DNA from: an uncultured Phaeodactylibacter sp. | Lineage (GTDB): Bacteria > Bacteroidota > Bacteroidia > Chitinophagales > Saprospiraceae | Direction of reading: 5' to 3' | NCBI GenBank assembly: GCA_913057245.1 | Contig: CAJXNH010000003.1 | Coordinates: 62,001-126,000, forward strand | DNA: 64,000 nucleotides | Shown here: piece after piece, positions 35,577 through 44,347 of the stretch | Position numbering within the stretch: position 1 is the stretch's first letter | Layout of the letters: every line of letters begins with the position of its first letter | Program-made: the position numbers and the translations under genes | Notes under the pieces: model-generated | What the model saw: only the letters and a program-made list of their open reading frames with translations | What the model was told of the DNA's origin: nothing | Database searches by the model: none

Positions 35577-36503
35577 ATGCGGCTATTTAAACCCACTATC
35601 TTGTTCTTTTACCTGCTTGGCCTGTTTGCCTGTGAGGCACCCGATACTACAGCCAATGCTGATGGCGGTAAGCTTCAGATTGTTGCCACGACCGGTATGC
35701 TTGCAGATGCCTTGAAGGAAATCGTGGGCGATCAGGCCGAAGTTATCGCATTGATGGGGCCGGGTGTTGACCCTCATCTGTACAAAGCCACGCAGGGTGA
35801 CCTCAAACGGCTGACCGATGCAGATGCTGTTTTTTACAACGGGTTGCACCTAGAAGGCAAAATGGGTGAAGTGCTGGAAAAGCTGGCGCGCCTAAAGCCG
35901 GTCATCGCTGTAGCCGATCAGCTTCCGGAAGCCCGCCTGATCAACTCTACCGATTATGCAAGTGCGCACGACCCGCATATATGGTTCGACGTAAGCCTCT
36001 GGTCGGAAGTGGTGGGTATAATCGGCGTGGAGATGGGGCGGATTGACCCGTCAAACGCCTCTCTCTACCAGTCGAATGCCAAGGCATATCAGGAAAAACT
36101 CAGCACCCTGCACCAGTGGGTAGCTGCTGAAATCCAAAAAATACCGGAAAAGCAACGCGTACTGATCACTGCCCACGACGCCTTTGAGTATTTTGGGCAG
36201 GCCTACGGTATTGAGGTGCGTGGGCTGCAGGGCATTTCAACCGTATCAGAATTCGGGCTACGGGACGTATCAGAACTGGTGGATTTCATCGCCAGTCGTG
36301 GCATAAAAGCTGTGTTTGTAGAAAGCTCTGTACCGGAAAAATCCCTAAAAGCGGTGGTGGAAGGCGTCACCCAACGCGGGCATACCACTGCCATCGGCGG
36401 TACGCTTTACTCCGATGCCATGGGTGCTGAGGGAACGGAAGCCGGTACTTATCCCGGTATGGTCCGGGCCAACGTCCGTACGATCGTTGAAGCCCTCAGG
36501 TAA
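35577..36503 (+). CDS. Metal ABC transporter substrate-binding lipoprotein (TroA/ZnuA type)
   Basis: 308 residues. Lipobox LLGLFAC. The mature protein has the four metal ligands of cluster A-I binding proteins: H67 (VDPHLYKAT), H134 (HDPHIWFD), H200 (ITAHDAFEYF) and D280 (LYSDAMG). The H-H-H-D set is TroA-like, a type reported to bind Zn2+ and Mn2+; PsaA-type manganese binders have Glu at the third position. There is no His-rich loop of the ZnuA kind, which argues against a dedicated zinc scavenger. First gene of a four-gene operon, 10 bp before the ATPase. Confidence 0.9.
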   Translation: MRLFKPTILFFYLLGLFACEAPDTTANADGGKLQIVATTGMLADALKEIVGDQAEVIALMGPGVDPHLYKATQGDLKRLTDADAVFYNGLHLEGKMGEVLEKLARLKPVIAVADQLPEARLINSTDYASAHDPHIWFDVSLWSEVVGIIGVEMGRIDPSNASLYQSNAKAYQEKLSTLHQWVAAEIQKIPEKQRVLITAHDAFEYFGQAYGIEVRGLQGISTVSEFGLRDVSELVDFIASRGIKAVFVESSVPEKSLKAVVEGVTQRGHTTAIGGTLYSDAMGAEGTEAGTYPGMVRANVRTIVEALR

Positions 36504-36513
36504 ATCACGAATT

Positions 36514-37308
36514 ATGAAAACTGCAATTGAAACACACAATTTGACGGTAGCCTACAACCGGCGGCCCGTGCTCTGGGATATCGACTTCCAAATACCGGAA
36601 GGGCAGCTGATTGGGGTACTTGGCCCGAACGGATCCGGCAAAACCACCCTGCTGAAAAGTATCATGGGACTGGTGCAGCCCAGTAGCGGATATGTACGCC
36701 TGTTTGGGCAAAGTCTGGATGAGGTCCGCTCCCGGATCAGTTACGTACCTCAGCGGGAAAGCGTAGACTGGAATTTTCCGATCAGCGTCCGGGAGGTCGC
36801 TTTGATGGGGCGTTACCGAAAGGATAAACTCCTGGGCCGGCTGAGCAGGGAGGACCACCGGCTGGCAGACGAAGCACTCGAAAAAGTAGGCATGCTCCCC
36901 TATGCGGACCGGCAGATTGCGCAACTTTCCGGCGGACAGCAACAGCGGGTATTTGTGGCCCGCGCGCTAACACAGCAAGCTGACCTTTACCTGATGGACG
37001 AGCCCTTTGCTGGCGTGGACGCTGCCTCTGAAGAAGCCATTCTCACCCTGCTGAAGGACATGAAACAGGCTGGGAAAACAGTGCTGATCGTACATCACGA
37101 CTTGCATACGGCGCACCAGTTTTTTGACTGGATGGTCTTGCTAAACACCCGCCTGATCAAATGTGGCCCAACGGCCTCTGTTTTCACTGCCGAATACCTA
37201 AAGCAAGCCTATGGAGGGCAGCTCACGATTCTTTCTCAGGTAAGCGATTTAGTCAAAGCCCGGGATTTCCCGATCCGGGAACGCTCCTTTAAAGATCAGC
37301 CAAAGTAA
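36514..37308 (+). CDS. Metal ABC transporter ATP-binding protein
   Basis: 264 residues from ATG 36514; the open frame extends upstream into the binding-protein gene but that part is not conserved. It has Walker A GPNGSGKTT, a Q-loop in YVPQRESVDW, signature LSGGQQQR, Walker B LYLMDEPFAGVD and the switch His in IVHHDLHT. The block YVPQRESVDWNFPISVREVALMGRY is typical of manganese/zinc/iron importers (TroB/MntB/ZnuC). It energises the two permeases encoded downstream. It is 1 bp from the next start, indicating tight coupling. Confidence 0.93.
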   Translation: MKTAIETHNLTVAYNRRPVLWDIDFQIPEGQLIGVLGPNGSGKTTLLKSIMGLVQPSSGYVRLFGQSLDEVRSRISYVPQRESVDWNFPISVREVALMGRYRKDKLLGRLSREDHRLADEALEKVGMLPYADRQIAQLSGGQQQRVFVARALTQQADLYLMDEPFAGVDAASEEAILTLLKDMKQAGKTVLIVHHDLHTAHQFFDWMVLLNTRLIKCGPTASVFTAEYLKQAYGGQLTILSQVSDLVKARDFPIRERSFKDQPK

Positions 37309-37309
37309 T

Positions 37310-38617
37310 ATGAGCGATTTTTTCACCTTTTCTGACCCGAATGTACGCCTGGTCACTGCCGGTACCATCCTGCTGGGTATGAGTGCGGCCATTGTAGGGA
37401 CCTTCACCTTTCTGCGCAAGCGGGCGCTGGTGGGCGATGCCATAGCCCACGCTATTTTGCCGGGAGTATGCCTATCGTTTATGATCACCGGAGAAAAGCA
37501 CCCGGCTTATCTTCTGGTTGGCGCGGTTATAGCGGGCTGGCTGTCTCTGCTGGTGATGGACTACCTGTCTTCCCGGACGAAATTGAGTACCGACACTGCA
37601 ATAGGGGCGGTCCTGAGTGTGTTTTTCGGGGCAGGCATTCTGCTGCTTACTTCTATACAGCATTCCGGCAGTGCCAATCAGGCAGGGCTGGATCAGTTTC
37701 TTTTTGGGAAGGCTGCTGCTATGACCCGCCAGGATATTGGGGTTTTCAGTGGGGTAGCGGCGGTGTTGCTGGGATTGGTTCTTGCTTTTTTCCGTTCCTT
37801 CAAGCTCATCTCCTTTGACCCGGCTTTCGCCAAAAGCATCGGGCTTCCTGTACGCAGGCTGGAGTTTTTGTTGTCCACGATTACCGTGCTGGCTGTGGCG
37901 ACCGGTATACAAGCGGTGGGCGTCGTCCTGATGGCGGCGCTATTGATCACGCCCGCGGCAGCTGCCCGCTTTTGGACTGACCGGATTCAGATGATGGTGG
38001 TACTGGCGGCAGCATTTGGATTGCTTTCGGGGTTATTTGGTTCCTGGATTTCCTATACCGCACCCTCTATGCCCACTGGTCCCTGGATTGTAGTGCTGCT
38101 TTCCCTTATCGCTGTGGTATCCGTTGTAGTGGCGCCGCAGCGGGGTATTTGGGCACGCCTGCGATTACAGCGGGGCAACGCCCGGAAAATCCGGCAGGAA
38201 AATATTCTGAAAGCCTTCTACGGGATTGGCGAAGCTGCGGATGCACCGGTTGCTACCGTATCCGTAGATGGGCTCCGGCAGCAGCGCCCCTTTGAAGACC
38301 GGGCATTGCAGCTGGGGCTGCGGGAACTGGTAAAAAAGGGGCTCCTGCATAAACACAAGCCCGGCGACTACGCCCTCACAACCAAGGGGCTTCAGGAGAG
38401 CCGCCGGGTCGTCCGTCTGCACCGATTGTGGGAATTATACCTTACCGAACGGATGAACTACGCTGCGGACCACGTGCACAATACTGCTGAGGCTATCGAA
38501 CATGTCATTACGCCCGAAGTAGAAGCTGCTCTGCTTAGAGAATTGGGGCACCCTATCCTGGATCCGCACGATGCAGTCATTCCGTACCAAACCCCACCAA
38601 AACCATCTGCTTCATGA
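37310..38617 (+). CDS. Metal ABC permease fused to a DtxR/MntR-like metalloregulator
   Basis: 435 residues. Residues 1 to about 283 are an ABC-3 family permease with about eight helices (start TFTFLRKRALVGDAIAHAILPG). From about 290 a soluble domain follows: winged-helix region 295-360 (ENILKAFYGIG, ALQLGLRELVKKGLL, YALTTKGL), then a dimerisation/metal domain (RLHRLWELYLTE, ADHVHNTAEAIEHVI, LGHPILDPH). H371, E375, H390, E394, E397 and H398 align with DtxR H79, E83, H98, C102, E105 and H106. Glu for Cys at the fourth position is MntR-like. N298 and K301 replace the first MntR ligands (D8, E11). In Treponema the counterparts TroC and TroR are separate proteins. The fused regulator would sit on the inner face of the membrane. 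Confidence 0.88.
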   Translation: MSDFFTFSDPNVRLVTAGTILLGMSAAIVGTFTFLRKRALVGDAIAHAILPGVCLSFMITGEKHPAYLLVGAVIAGWLSLLVMDYLSSRTKLSTDTAIGAVLSVFFGAGILLLTSIQHSGSANQAGLDQFLFGKAAAMTRQDIGVFSGVAAVLLGLVLAFFRSFKLISFDPAFAKSIGLPVRRLEFLLSTITVLAVATGIQAVGVVLMAALLITPAAAARFWTDRIQMMVVLAAAFGLLSGLFGSWISYTAPSMPTGPWIVVLLSLIAVVSVVVAPQRGIWARLRLQRGNARKIRQENILKAFYGIGEAADAPVATVSVDGLRQQRPFEDRALQLGLRELVKKGLLHKHKPGDYALTTKGLQESRRVVRLHRLWELYLTERMNYAADHVHNTAEAIEHVITPEVEAALLRELGHPILDPHDAVIPYQTPPKPSAS

Positions 38618-39504
38618 ATGCATTCTGGATCATACTGACCGGTGCGCTGGTAGCCACAAGTTGCGGGCTGCTGGGGGCTTTTCTCATTCTCCGCAAAATG
38701 GCCATGGTCGGAGATGCCATTTCCCATGCAGTACTGCCGGGGATTGTGATCGCGTACCTGTTATCAGAATCGCGGGATGTATTGCCTATGCTGATCGGTG
38801 CGGCTGCACTGGGGGTATTTACAACATTTATGATTGAATTCCTTTATCAGAAAGCCCGTTTGCAGATTGATGCGTCTATTGGCATTACCTTTACCTGGCT
38901 TTTTGCGATGGGCATTATTCTGATTTCGCTCTACGCCGGACAGGTTGACCTCGATCAGGACTGTGTACTGTACGGGGAAATTGCCTATGTGCCGCTTGAC
39001 CTGTGGATAACCGAAAGCGGCCGCTCACTGGGCCCATGGCCGGTTTGGATTTTGAGTGGCGTGCTGCTGCTTATCCTGCTTATGGTCCTACTCGGTTACC
39101 GGGGGCTTAAGGTTACAACTTTCAACCCGGAATATGCGGCTGCTATTGGGATTTCCACTGTTTTCTGGCACTACCTCCTGATGAGTGCAGTCTCCGTCAC
39201 GACAGTGGTTGCTTTTGAATCTGTGGGTGCTATTCTTGTGGTTGCCTTTCTGATTGTACCTCCTGCGACCGCCTACCTGCTTACGGAAAAACTGCACCAT
39301 ATGCTGCTGCTCACCGTTGGGCTGGGTATACTCATCGCGGTAAGCGGATACTACCTTGCTGTATGGATTGATGGGTCTGTGGCGGGGGCTATGGCTGTCA
39401 CCTCGGGTGTTTTCCTACTTCTCGCGGTACTGTTTTCGCCATTCTCTGGTGTACTCACGCAACGCTTTCGCCAAAAGGCTGCGTTGGTACCGCCAGGAGA
39501 ATGA
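38614..39504 (+). CDS. Metal ABC transporter permease, second subunit (TroD/MntD type)
   Basis: 296 residues, about eight membrane helices. The N-terminus LLGAFLILRKMAMVGDAISHAVLPGI is the ABC-3 coupling region, and GLKVTTFNPEYAAAIGI is the usual cytoplasmic loop before the last helices. The start overlaps the fusion-permease stop by 4 bp (ATGA). Unlike its partner it ends directly after the last helix with a short basic tail and carries no regulator domain. With the fused permease it should form the heterodimeric channel, as TroC/TroD do. Confidence 0.9.
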   Translation: MNAFWIILTGALVATSCGLLGAFLILRKMAMVGDAISHAVLPGIVIAYLLSESRDVLPMLIGAAALGVFTTFMIEFLYQKARLQIDASIGITFTWLFAMGIILISLYAGQVDLDQDCVLYGEIAYVPLDLWITESGRSLGPWPVWILSGVLLLILLMVLLGYRGLKVTTFNPEYAAAIGISTVFWHYLLMSAVSVTTVVAFESVGAILVVAFLIVPPATAYLLTEKLHHMLLLTVGLGILIAVSGYYLAVWIDGSVAGAMAVTSGVFLLLAVLFSPFSGVLTQRFRQKAALVPPGE

Positions 39505-39939
39505 TTACAAAGCCTTGTAGATCAAAAACAATATCAGTATCAGAAAGGGAAGAATAGCGGTCACAGCAGTCAGGTAGAAGAAAAAATCAGCCGCTTCAGG
39601 ACTGCCAACAAAGGATTCCGCTCCTGAATGAAAATTGAAATTCCAGTTGCCTGCCAGCCCGTAACTTAGTACGCCCCACAACGCACTAAGGGCTAGTGAA
39701 CCCAGGGCACCGATATAAAAAATGCCGATACGCGGGTCGGAATCCCGTTTGTCTTTATTGAAAAGGCCAAGCAGTTGGGCCAATGGTAGTGCGATCAGTG
39801 CGCCCCAGGTAATTATATTGCCGGCAGGAATAGCAAATGGGCCAGGCCGATTCAACACCGGATGCCCCAAATACAAGAGCGTCGCGGCAGTCAGGATCAC
39901 CGCAACCAGGCTGTAGGCAGCTACTTTTTGCATAAGCAA
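39505..39939 (-). CDS. Small integral membrane protein of unknown function
   Basis: 144 residues with four clear membrane helices (about 8-25, 43-62, 72-95 and 118-142), short loops and a mainly charged loop NKDKRDSDPRIG. No family recognised. It converges on the metal permease with adjacent stops (no gap), so its 3' end has no room for a separate terminator. Start M1 or M3. Confidence 0.6.
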   Translation of the reverse strand: MLMQKVAAYSLVAVILTAATLLYLGHPVLNRPGPFAIPAGNIITWGALIALPLAQLLGLFNKDKRDSDPRIGIFYIGALGSLALSALWGVLSYGLAGNWNFNFHSGAESFVGSPEAADFFFYLTAVTAILPFLILILFLIYKAL

Positions 39940-39971
39940 ATGTTTCCGGAAATTAGAAAAACTAAATTATA

Positions 39972-40000
39972 TTGCATTTAAATCGAAACGGATAAGTTTG
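39972..40000 (+). promoter_or_regulatory. Bacteroidota-type promoter for the PAS kinase / prmC unit
   Basis: TTG 39972-39974, an 18-nt spacer, TAAGTTTG 39993-40000. It places the transcript start near 40007, which rules out the TTG at 40008 as the translation start and supports ATG 40041. Confidence 0.65.
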
Positions 40001-40040
40001 CACGCCGTTGGGTTCCTCTTTCCCGCAAATATGCACCAAA

Positions 40041-41894
40041 ATGTTAGAAGAGCAGGTTTTAGTCGACGCTATAGCGGCAAAAGTATTGGAAAGCGACAGT
40101 ATCTACATCGTTGCTACAGATCTGCAGGGAAAGTATACCTACCTCAATAATTGGTTTTGCAAAAAATTTAATGTGGATCCGGTAAAGGCGATAGGTAAAG
40201 ATTCCATGCTTTCTATTGTCAGTGAAGACCGGGCTGCCTGTTTGGCTATGGTACAGGAATGTCTGTCTAATCCGGACAAAAGCGTGATTGGCAAATTGCG
40301 CAAACCATCAGGTCCAGGTATGGATAGTTTGGTTTCTTTCTGGGAATTTGCAGCCGTTGTAAATGAAACCGGGACGCCTGTACAGGTGCTTTGCATTGGC
40401 TACGACCTGAGCCTTCACAAAAAGCTGCAAAAGGAAGTGGAATTCAAAAGCCGGCTGTTGGATACCATCGGACAGGCTGCAGTTGCATTCGATTTGAATG
40501 GGGTAGTAAATTACTGGAATAAAGCCGCCGAAAGCATCTATGGCTACAGCCGTGAGGAAATGCTCGGACAGCATATCAGCATTACTGTGCATGAGGAAAA
40601 CCCAGATGACATGCAAGCGGCCAGAGCAGCATTGATGGCTGGTAAGCAGTGGAGCGGCGAGCAAACCCATAAAGACAAATCAGGGCGTATATTCCCAGTC
40701 AAAATCATCGACAGCCCTATCATCAATGAAGATGGACAAACCGTAGGCGTTATTGCCACTGCGGAGGATATCTCTGAGGAAAAAGCACATCAGGAAAGCA
40801 TCAAACAGCATAAAGAGCAACTGGATAAGCTGATGCAGAATGTACCGGGTGCAGTATTTCAAATGGAATTGACGCCGGAAGGTAAATTGTACTTTCCATA
40901 CATCAGCCGGGAAATCAACCGCCTGCATTACACCCTGACGCCCGAACTACTAAGGGAGTCTGCAGAACCGGGCTTTGAAGCCGTTCATGAAGACGACGTG
41001 GATCGGCTGAAAGCTGCAGTTGTTAATGCCTCTAAAGGTGATATGACCGAGCTGAATATGGAATACCGCGTCAAATCAGCGGAGCCTGGTCAGCACCGTT
41101 GGAACAGGCTATTGTCTCGGCCAGAACTCAAAGAAGATGGTGGTGTGGTATGGTACGGGATTTTTGAGGATGTCACGGAGCAAAGAATGGCAGCCGAAGA
41201 GCACCAGGAACTTCTACGTACCGCAACCAACCAAAACAAAAGGCTTAAGGATTTTTCCTTTATGGTGTCACACAATATACGGTCATCCGTAGCTAACATT
41301 ATGGGGCTGTTGGAAATGATCCGGTCGGAGCCATCCAATGAGGAGTACTTAAACATGATGGAACTGACGGTGCACCGGCTCAACAACACTATTTCCAATG
41401 TTAATGAGCTGCTGAACTTTGAGCAGAGCCTTGACATGACCACCTGGGTGCCCTGCAATCTGCTGGAGACGATCACCCGGGTGATTGAACTCAACAACGA
41501 AGCGATTTTCCGGGAAGGCATTCAGTTTCTGGTGGGGGTGCCTGAAGATTTGTATGTCCAATCTGTACCGGCCTACCTGGATAGTATCTTTCACAACCTG
41601 GTCACCAATGCTATCAAATACGGCACCACCAAGCGGAAAAAAACCGTTGACATTATTGGCGGGCAGGAGGGGGATCGGATCGTAGTACGGGTCAGAGATT
41701 ATGGTATCGGCATTGACCTGGACCGTTATGGCGATAAAATCTTCAAACTGGGCGGGCGCCTGCATCAGGACAGCCGGGGAGAAGGGCTGGGCCTCTTTAT
41801 GACCAAGCATCAGGTGGAAGCGCTCGGTGGTTCTATTGAAGTGCAAAGCGACCCGGGGCTGGGCTCTACATTTATCCTTACCTTTGTGCAATGA
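40041..41894 (+). CDS. Multi-PAS sensor histidine kinase, cytoplasmic
   Basis: About 617 residues, no membrane helices. Three PAS-type domains are seen: about 15-135 (IYIVATDLQGKYTYLNNWFCKKF), 140-255 (AVAFDLNGVVNYWNKAAESIYGYSREEMLG, a classic PAS with PAC tail VIATAEDISEEK) and 275-390 (PAS_3-like, ending IFEDVTEQ). A phospho-acceptor region FSFMVSHNIRSSVANIMGLLEMI follows (His in SHNIR), then an ATPase domain with N box FHNLVTNAIKYG, DYGIGIDL and GEGLGLFMTK. The HNIRSS variant of the H box is common in Bacteroidota kinases. No response regulator is adjacent. The stop overlaps prmC by 4 bp. Confidence 0.9.
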   Translation: MLEEQVLVDAIAAKVLESDSIYIVATDLQGKYTYLNNWFCKKFNVDPVKAIGKDSMLSIVSEDRAACLAMVQECLSNPDKSVIGKLRKPSGPGMDSLVSFWEFAAVVNETGTPVQVLCIGYDLSLHKKLQKEVEFKSRLLDTIGQAAVAFDLNGVVNYWNKAAESIYGYSREEMLGQHISITVHEENPDDMQAARAALMAGKQWSGEQTHKDKSGRIFPVKIIDSPIINEDGQTVGVIATAEDISEEKAHQESIKQHKEQLDKLMQNVPGAVFQMELTPEGKLYFPYISREINRLHYTLTPELLRESAEPGFEAVHEDDVDRLKAAVVNASKGDMTELNMEYRVKSAEPGQHRWNRLLSRPELKEDGGVVWYGIFEDVTEQRMAAEEHQELLRTATNQNKRLKDFSFMVSHNIRSSVANIMGLLEMIRSEPSNEEYLNMMELTVHRLNNTISNVNELLNFEQSLDMTTWVPCNLLETITRVIELNNEAIFREGIQFLVGVPEDLYVQSVPAYLDSIFHNLVTNAIKYGTTKRKKTVDIIGGQEGDRIVVRVRDYGIGIDLDRYGDKIFKLGGRLHQDSRGEGLGLFMTKHQVEALGGSIEVQSDPGLGSTFILTFVQ

Positions 41895-42733
41895 AAATTG
41901 CCCATGCTTACCGCGGGCTTGTCCATCAGTTGACAGCAGCCTACGATGAACGGGAGGCCCGCAACATCGCCCGTTTGGTTTTCGAAGACGCTTTCGGGGT
42001 CCGTAACCTGAACCGGGAAAATGACCTGCCACCGGAGCAAACATCAAAGCTTCAGGATATCTCACGAAGACTAATCAACGGCGAGCCTTTGCAGTACGTC
42101 CTCGGTCAGGCTGATTTTTACGGGCTGAAGTTCAGGGTGACTCCGGATACGCTTATACCCAGAGCGGAAACAGAAGAACTGGTCTACGAAATCTTGCAGG
42201 ACCATCCTGTGGGGCGCGGCTTTTCTGCTTTGGATATTGGTACGGGTACGGGTTGCATTCCACTCACCCTTAAGCATCATCGTCCAAATTGGTCCGTTAC
42301 CGGGCTGGATGTCAGTAAGCATGCACTGAAGATCGCAAACCTTAATGCAACTCAGTTGGGAACGGTCGTCAATTTCATGCAGGCCGATATCCTGGCCGAA
42401 GAAAGCTGGCTCCAATTTCCCGTTTATGAAATCATCGTCAGCAACCCGCCCTACATCCCTCCCTCAGAAGCCCGGCTGATGCCCCAACACGTACTTAAGC
42501 ACGAACCGCACCTGGCATTATTCACCGCCACCGAAGACGCGTTGATCTTTTACGATGCCATTGCCCGTTTTGCGAAGGCTCATCTTTCCCCGGGCGGCAT
42601 GATCTATTATGAACTCAATGAGTTTAATGGAGCTGATGTGCTCAGGATCGTTGAAAACCAAGGCTTTACAGCGGCTGAGCTCAAGCAGGACATGAGTGGC
42701 AAACTTCGGATTTTAAAGGCAGTGAATGGCTAA
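41891..42733 (+). CDS. prmC: Release factor N5-glutamine methyltransferase
   Basis: 280 residues. It methylates the Gln of the GGQ motif of peptide release factors. The N-terminal helical domain is followed by LGQADFYGLKF...TLIPRAETEEL, the SAM motif LDIGTGTGCIPL, and the catalytic NPPYIP motif at 185-190 that defines the N5-Gln methyltransferase group. Its ATG overlaps the stop of the PAS kinase (ATGA), an odd operon partner. The gene ends in CTAA, sharing its stop with the convergent mqnB. Confidence 0.93.
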   Translation: MKIAHAYRGLVHQLTAAYDEREARNIARLVFEDAFGVRNLNRENDLPPEQTSKLQDISRRLINGEPLQYVLGQADFYGLKFRVTPDTLIPRAETEELVYEILQDHPVGRGFSALDIGTGTGCIPLTLKHHRPNWSVTGLDVSKHALKIANLNATQLGTVVNFMQADILAEESWLQFPVYEIIVSNPPYIPPSEARLMPQHVLKHEPHLALFTATEDALIFYDAIARFAKAHLSPGGMIYYELNEFNGADVLRIVENQGFTAAELKQDMSGKLRILKAVNG

Positions 42734-43419
42734 TAACTGGCAAAAAGTGATTGCAGCAGTTCGATGAGTGTTTTATTCAATGCGGATAGTGCTTCTTCCA
42801 CTTTCCAGTTGTCCCGGTTGCGGGGCTCCACAAAGTTGGAAACGGACCGGATTTCCAAAAAAGGCACCTTCTCCATCAGACAAGCGTAGAAAAATGCCGC
42901 GCCTTCCATCGACTCGATCTCTGCGTCCGGATATTTATGCTTCAATTGCTCAATGGAAGCCGCTGTCCCGTGCACCCGGTTGACGCTAATACCATGTGCC
43001 TGAGGCAGAAAGCCGAACCCCTGTGCGTGCTGATTGTGCAGTTTGCCCTCCTCGTCAAAGGGTGCCTGCCCCTTTTCAATGAGCCCCATTTCATGGACGG
43101 AGGTAAAGCGCCCGTCCGCTTCTTCCACTCCCAGGTCCGCAAAGCGTTCTGTTACCACCTGCACCACACTGCCCGGACTGAACTTAGCAGACAGAGCGCC
43201 TGCAATACCCGCATTGATAACGAGGTTCCATTCCTCCAGTGCCAGGACCCGCCCCAGTGCATATCCCGTAAGCGGCAAGCCCACTCCGGTAATTAAAAGA
43301 GCTACTTTGACATCTCCTTTTTGAAATTGGTGCTCAGCCGTCTGTACAAATGCAGCTTGCAGGTGAGCACGGAGAGCAGCGATTTCAAATGGCGTGGCAG
43401 CAACGATGAGTATATTCAA
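42730..43419 (-). CDS. mqnB: Futalosine hydrolase
   Basis: 229 residues of the purine nucleoside phosphorylase/MTAN fold. It releases hypoxanthine from futalosine in the alternative (mqn) menaquinone pathway. Visible signatures: ILIVAATPFEIAAL at the start, LLITGVGLPLTGYALGR, VINAGIAGAL, IESMEGAAFFYACL (substrate Glu) and IRSVSNFVEPRN with the catalytic Asn region. This indicates respiration with menaquinone made via futalosine. The TAG stop overlaps the TAA of prmC on the other strand. It is 14 bp downstream of the outer-membrane protein gene. Confidence 0.88.
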   Translation of the reverse strand: MNILIVAATPFEIAALRAHLQAAFVQTAEHQFQKGDVKVALLITGVGLPLTGYALGRVLALEEWNLVINAGIAGALSAKFSPGSVVQVVTERFADLGVEEADGRFTSVHEMGLIEKGQAPFDEEGKLHNQHAQGFGFLPQAHGISVNRVHGTAASIEQLKHKYPDAEIESMEGAAFFYACLMEKVPFLEIRSVSNFVEPRNRDNWKVEEALSALNKTLIELLQSLFASY

Positions 43420-43433
43420 AACAATAGCGTTTT

Positions 43434-44243
43434 TTAGAATTGATAGTGAATGCCCCCGGCGGGTGAGAAGCCGAGGATTTCGTGGTAACCGGAAGCGACA
43501 TCAAACCAAAGCCGGTCTGCTATTTGGTACCCAATGCCCATTGTCACGGTTGCCGGGTGTGTAGCCACGCCAAACCGCAGGTAAAAAGGGTCGGCAACCT
43601 GGTATTCAATACCGATTTTAGTGCGGACCGGGTAGTCGATGTCTTTTTCTGCTTCCACTAAAATGGATACCTGCCCGGAAGGCGTATACCGTGCGCCAAC
43701 ACTGAGAACGGTAGGCAGAAAGGCTTCATTGGCTTCTTCCACCCTCGCCGGGCTGTTGATATGGGCAGCCAATTCCAGCTGTGGCAATGCCTGATACTGC
43801 AATCCAAGGGCGAAGGTCAAAGCCAACCGGCTGCCGTATTCTTCAATCTGAGTATTCAGGGCTAAAAACTGCCCTCCGATAGACAGGTTTTCAGCCAATG
43901 GCCGGGCATAGGCGAAGCCGATACGCTGCTCGTTATAGCCTTCAAACCCAAAGTGCTGCACGCCAAGCCCGAAATTGCCCGCATTGGTAGGTAAAGCTAC
44001 TGCAAAGGAATAGGCTCCCAATTCTTCGAGTAGAAACCGCTGTTCCCCAAAGGCAGCCACAGAAGTACGATCAATTTTTGCAATACCAGCGGCGTTACTG
44101 AATACCGCGTGGACATCGTGGAATGTTAAGCCTGTAAAGCCCATGCCAATGCCCCGGGCGCCAGCAGGGGGAGGCGTGCCGTTTTGCCCAAAAAGCGAAG
44201 GTACAACCAGTAATGCAGCAAACAGGGTCAATAGGTATTTCAT
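43434..44243 (-). CDS. Outer-membrane beta-barrel protein, PorV/PorQ-like
   Basis: 269 residues; signal peptide 1 to about 20 (PSLFGQ). The segment ARGIGMGFTGLTFHDVHAVFSNAAGIAKI matches the plug region of the PorV/PorQ/FadL-like family, and the rest alternates beta strands (FGLGVQHFGFEGYNEQRIGFAYA) to a final GGIHYQF with a C-terminal Phe. PorV and PorQ help T9SS attach cargo, but they are longer (about 340-390), so this is a short relative and the role is open. It probably shares a transcript with mqnB downstream. Confidence 0.7.
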   Translation of the reverse strand: MKYLLTLFAALLVVPSLFGQNGTPPPAGARGIGMGFTGLTFHDVHAVFSNAAGIAKIDRTSVAAFGEQRFLLEELGAYSFAVALPTNAGNFGLGVQHFGFEGYNEQRIGFAYARPLAENLSIGGQFLALNTQIEEYGSRLALTFALGLQYQALPQLELAAHINSPARVEEANEAFLPTVLSVGARYTPSGQVSILVEAEKDIDYPVRTKIGIEYQVADPFYLRFGVATHPATVTMGIGYQIADRLWFDVASGYHEILGFSPAGGIHYQF

Positions 44244-44281
44244 AGGGTCCGTTTCAGGCCCTAAAATTAAGATTTAAAACG

Positions 44282-44323
44282 GGAAAGCCGGTATATAACC
44301 CCGAAAGGATATACCGGCTTTCC
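44282..44323 (-). terminator. Rho-independent terminator of the TolB-like gene
   Basis: Perfect 15-bp arms (44282-44296 and 44309-44323; GGAAAGCCGGTATAT and its complement) with a 12-nt loop. Read on the minus strand it is followed by CGTTTTAAAT. It is the strongest terminator in the window and isolates the TolB-like gene from the PorV-like gene. Confidence 0.85.
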
Positions 44324-44347
44324 AAAACTACAGAAAGGCTGCCTTTA

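Noticed and set aside
35577-36503. Assigning the binding protein firmly as manganese-specific
   Set aside because: The third ligand is His (H200), as in TroA/ZnuA, not Glu as in PsaA. TroA-type sites accept zinc or manganese, so the metal is left open.
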